A stretch of DNA of 64,000 nt, taken from assembly GCA_023213395.1 (NCBI GenBank), contig CM041465.1:67649741-67713740 (forward strand), in the 5' to 3' direction. Shown piece after piece: positions 60,521-64,000 of the stretch. A program made the translations under genes and the position numbers. Each line of letters opens with the position of its first letter. Positions within the stretch are counted from its first letter, which is position 1. Below the pieces are notes generated by a model. That model was not told where the DNA came from, searched no databases, and saw nothing but the letters and a program-made list of their open reading frames with translations. The DNA comes from Cycas panzhihuaensis. Lineage: Eukaryota > Cycadophyta.

Positions 60521-61457
60521 TGTGGGTGATGATAGAAGGGTTTATCCCCTTCATATCAAAGTAGTCCCACATAAAAATATCACAAAATTCCTAGAAAAGA
60601 AGGGTGTATTCCTTCATTTCATCAGGAGAGCATTCCACTCCTACCTTTATGACCTTACCAAGGGCAAGGTCTATGTCCTTAGTTGCCCCCATGCACATGG
60701 CATTCCCATCCTTAAAGTGAAAGGGAGATTAATCAAGAGGAGAGGGTGATGAAGAGGATGGGTTTGGGTCAGCTAGGGGTGACCCAATAGCTAAGATCTT
60801 CTAATGACCAAGTCTATGGTGACTAGGAGGAAAATTAGGTACGGAGCCTGCTAAATACTCAAGCAAGGTCTCATCATCCTTAAAGCAGTCTACTCCATAT
60901 ATAACCATGCTACGAGAAGATGAGCGATGAGAAGTAGAAAGAGTGGCGGGACTATAGTGGTCAACCCACCACTCGATGTACTCAGGGGACTCTTTGGAAG
61001 AGTTAGAGGGAGTCCTCTTGTGATAAGTGACAACAGGTCCCCTCGTCTCATCACCTGTAGAGGGCGGTGAAGTAGAAAGTGAAGTGATATGGGATATCTC
61101 GTGAGAGGCAAGAGCTATAACATGTGACCCAAGAGGAAAACTAGTCCCCTCGATGGAAGAGGTTTCAAGTGGAGACCTGAAATGAAGAGAGTGTCTCCTA
61201 CTCATATTTAAAAGGGATATGGGATGAGGAAGGTCCTTATCCTCATCGTCAGACTCATCATTGCTAAGCATGGTGAGGTACCCATAACTCCCTACACCAA
61301 TAAGGGTGAAGCAGATAAGGTTTGAGGAAGAAGGAGAAGGACCTTCTTCTAGGTGAGGTAAATTGGGAATGTCGATAGAACAAGTAGAGGCATGGGTAGA
61401 AGGTCCCTTATCACCCTTCACCTTGTCACAAATCGCTTGACGAAGTTGACAGGATTG
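60521..61457 (-). pseudogene. T2 protease-to-RT linker
   Basis: Ser/Thr/Pro/Asp-rich variable linker, mostly open between 61667 and 60801 (continuing the protease frame): PSTHASTCSIDIPNLPHLEE, SNDESDDEDKDLPHPISLLN, SPPSTGDETRGPVVTYHKRT. No catalytic motif. Its openness suggests T2 is younger than T1. Confidence 0.6.
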
Positions 61458-61957
61458 TTTGGCGAGAGGTGGCTCCCAGAGGATAACCCTCATTTGTCCT
61501 TCATGGATGAATTTAAGTTTCCCCCAATAGGACAAGTGAACAACCCCCATTTGGTTGAGCCATAGGCATCCCAACAAGAGGTTGTAGTTGACATCCATAT
61601 TGAGGACTATAATATCGGTGAGGATAATTTTATCCTCAAGAGTAAAAGAAATAGATATCGATCCCAAGGGTGTCTTTTCACTACCATCGTAGCCTTAACA
61701 CTACCACAGAATTAATTCAAGGGATGAGATACCAAGCTCTTGCATGATGCACAAGGGATGGCATTGATGGAAGAACCATTGTCTACAATAGTTCTTAAGA
61801 GGATGCATTTGGGTGTGTTAATGGTTATGGTGAAGGGGTAGTGCCATTCATGTTCCCTTTCACCAGATAGAGGGAGATCTTTAGGATCAAAGGAGATGAT
61901 AGGTTTGTGACTTGGGGCGATGCCTAAGGCGTGAACGGATGCGTCAACTAATCCCAA
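61458..61957 (-). pseudogene. T2 aspartic protease
   Basis: ITINTPKCILLRTIVDNGSS then INAIPCASCKSL (near 61830-61750) carries the D-N-G active-site block typical of Tat-like elements, intact. After a frameshift around 61690 it continues MGSISISFTLEDKIIL, NMDVNYNLLLGCLWL and GKLKFIHEGQMRVI (61667-61490). A single frameshift separates the two halves. Confidence 0.85.
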
Positions 61958-64000
61958 AGTCTCTAAGAGAAGGGTATGTTATTCATGGAAACTTATTAAG
62001 ATGTCTATTATGGACATCCTCGCAGCTACTGTATTAAGATTGTCAATGATGGAGAAGGGCTTCCCCTTCGCAGTAGGTTGGGGAAGCACCCTTCAAAAAT
62101 CGTAATGATCAAGGTGCACAGGAATGGTCTTAGGAAGCATAGGGATTTCTGGAAGAGGGACTTCTAGAGGAGGATCAAGGTGAGGAGTGGAGGAAGAGGG
62201 GTCAGTTGCCTCTTTAGCCACTTAGGACCATGTTAAGGCATATAATGGAGTGGTCTCAAGCATTTGAATGACTCTCTTTCCCTTATTTCAAGATCGAGGA
62301 GGGGAAGGAGTTTGGCAGTCAGGAGAACCAAAAGAAGAGGACGAGTTCCTTACACCCTTCCCTTTAACTTGTGAGGGGTAAGGATTTAGAGACCTTCCTC
62401 TATTGCAGTTACTATTTTGTTGGGTGTTACGATCATGTTCCCTATGTTTGGGGAAGGGATCCTTATGGACGGGTTGGTCTAGGTTAGGCCTAGACACCCA
62501 TGTAGGGGAAGAGTCACATTGCGAGGTGGCTCTAGGGTGCTGGGCCCAGCATTGTGAATCTTCGTGGAAGCACTCCCCATGAACAGAACACCATTTCTTC
62601 TTTGAGGAGGAGTCAGGCCTCATCATTTGAGAAGATTGGGTATTATCACCCTTGGGGGGTGTGGCTTGAGAAGCTTGGTGGACTGGTTTATGCGAAGTGA
62701 GGGATGAAAGTGCTTGGAGTTTAAGCTCCTTCATGGTACATTTGAAAGAATGTTTAGTAGAGGTTAAGGGATCTAAGGTCTTTTTTGTCAGATGAGAAGA
62801 AGACCTAAGGGGCTATTGGATTTTTATTTCACGAGGTGGAGGTGGTGCCTCATGCTGTTGTGAGGACTTAAGAGGCTTCTTAAGACCTGCTTAGATCACA
62901 ATTGCCTCAAGGGCCAAGCACTTGGCTATGGAGGAATTGTATGTCATTGCTCCCTATTTTGAGAACTTCAACGTGGACTTTGGGCTGAAGGGAATGAACA
63001 AAAAGATCTCTATTTAACTCCTTAAGCAAGGTTGCCTTGGTGGAGTGGAGAAAATCATGGAAGAATCTCGCAAAGTCATGATTCATCTCATTGTGACCTT
63101 GTTTAAGAGACGAGAGAGCCTTCATTCCACTCTCGAAAGGATGAGCTATGTCAAAATAATTAACAAACCTATCAATGAGTTGTTAGAATAAGTGGATAGA
63201 ATATGCTAGAAGGTGATAAAACCATTTAAGGGCATCGCCTTGGAGGGAGCACGGAAAGAGTTTCATCAGGATATGGTTGTATGCCCAATAATCGATACCG
63301 AGCATGGAAAATCCTCTAACGTGCTTCATTGGGTCTTGAGATGAGGCCCCATCAAATTTGAGAACCTCAAGAGGGTGAGACGGTAAGTTGGTTCTTAGCA
63401 CCTCAATGGATAGAGGGGTTGATCTACAATCTATAAAGGGATGCACCCTAGGTTGGATCATGGGATCAACAAGAGGTGGAGGAAGAGGTGGGCAAGGTTG
63501 ACCAAATCCTCCTTGGGAGACTTGGTTCGAAAGAGGATAGGGACCTCCCCCTATTTGGTGAGAAGGTGCTAATCCCGCATTTGAAGGAATTAGTAGAGGA
63601 GCAAATGGGTATGAGGGGCCCATGCCCCCTTGTGAGTACGCCCCTTGTTGAAAAGGAGCTTGAGAGATGGTGCTTTGGAAGGGGGCTTGCCCTCCTTACA
63701 AAGGCACAACATGAGAGATGGCATAGGAGGATGGAACAAAAGGGTGTAGAACTAGGTTTTTCCCATATGGGCCACCCATAGGTGGCATGACCCCATATGG
63801 GTGCAAGGGGTCTACCCCATAGACTAGAAAGGGGTTTCCCTTATTGTGCCCCCATGGTTGAGAAGCATAACCTAGAGGCAAGTAAAGGGAAGGGTCCCTA
63901 GGTTGAGCTTGGGAATGTATGGGGGTAGCCCCCACATGACTAGAAGTAGGGGCACATACGGGTCCCCTAGATCTAAAAGGATGTGGATATACTATGGTTG
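61958..64000 (-). pseudogene. T2 gag with zinc knuckle
   Basis: Pro/Gly-rich N-terminus (63935-63400: GYASQPWGHNKGNPF, PPMGGPYGKN), then LEVLKFDGASSQDPMKHV, FPCSLQGDALKWFYHL, DRFVNYFDIAHPFE, MKALSSLKQGHNEMNHDFAR and LFVHSLQPKVHVEVLK. This is the retrotransposon gag domain. A zinc-knuckle block KWCSVHGECFHEDSQCWAQH lies at 62590-62530. The spacer to the protease is Ser/Pro/Arg-rich. Several stops are present. The start and 5' LTR are outside the window. Confidence 0.82.

Overview
The window reads as a stretch of intergenic DNA from a large, repeat-rich plant genome, most likely a seed plant. Everything I can identify is a transposable element or a simple repeat: Ty1/copia and Ty3/gypsy LTR retrotransposons (Tat-like and chromovirus-like), one L1-like LINE, a gag-only LTR element, one solo LTR, microsatellites and a minisatellite. 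I found no host protein gene, tRNA, rRNA or CRISPR array. The species cannot be named from what is visible.

Nearly all coding sequence is decayed. Reading frames are broken where the families normally have Gln, Arg or Trp, and catalytic Asp/Glu codons are repeatedly turned into Asn/Lys. This is the pattern expected from long-term deamination of methylated cytosine. Short protein matches are therefore given as pseudogene remnants.

Layout, left to right. (1) 1-10.7 kb: a plus-strand Tat-like gypsy (T1: gag, protease, RT, RNase H, integrase), split at 487-4851 by a copia derivative (A) with matching LTRs, a perfect 5-bp target duplication and a 2.15-kb TA-rich tract. (2) 10.7-12.8 kb: microsatellites and dispersed repeat R1. 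(3) 12.8-18.6 kb: a minus-strand copia derivative (B) whose 5' LTR is split by a 2.75-kb solo LTR (T3). (4) 19.0-21.8 kb: a truncated minus-strand chromovirus (Chr2). (5) 21.8-27.2 kb: unassigned DNA with a second R1 copy and a 46-bp minisatellite. (6) 27.2-28.8 kb: a copia-type LTR (C) followed by a triplicated primer-binding site. (7) 28.8-36.2 kb: a LINE interrupted at 29030-31466 by a gag-only LTR element (E) carrying a third, inverted LTR. (8) 37.1-50.8 kb: a minus-strand chromovirus (Chr1), broken by a plus-strand copia (D, 38686-47846), itself broken by a minus-strand Tork/Tnt1-like copia (F, 40995-46324). (9) 50.8 kb to the right edge: a minus-strand Tat-like gypsy (T2) with a 2.77-kb LTR, inserted into the gag of Chr1 and carrying an extra RNase H domain on the far side of its integrase.

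The insertions give a relative order. Chr1 is older than D, D is older than F, and Chr1 is older than T2. T1 is older than A, B is older than T3, and the LINE is older than E. The most unusual structures are the inverted-LTR element E, the 120-bp flanking duplication around F, and the post-integrase RNase H and Pro/Ser-rich frame of T2. Domain calls come from reading translated motifs by eye and no database search was run. Boundaries given by LTR ends, target duplications and LTR pairs are accurate to a few bases, while domain boundaries are approximate.
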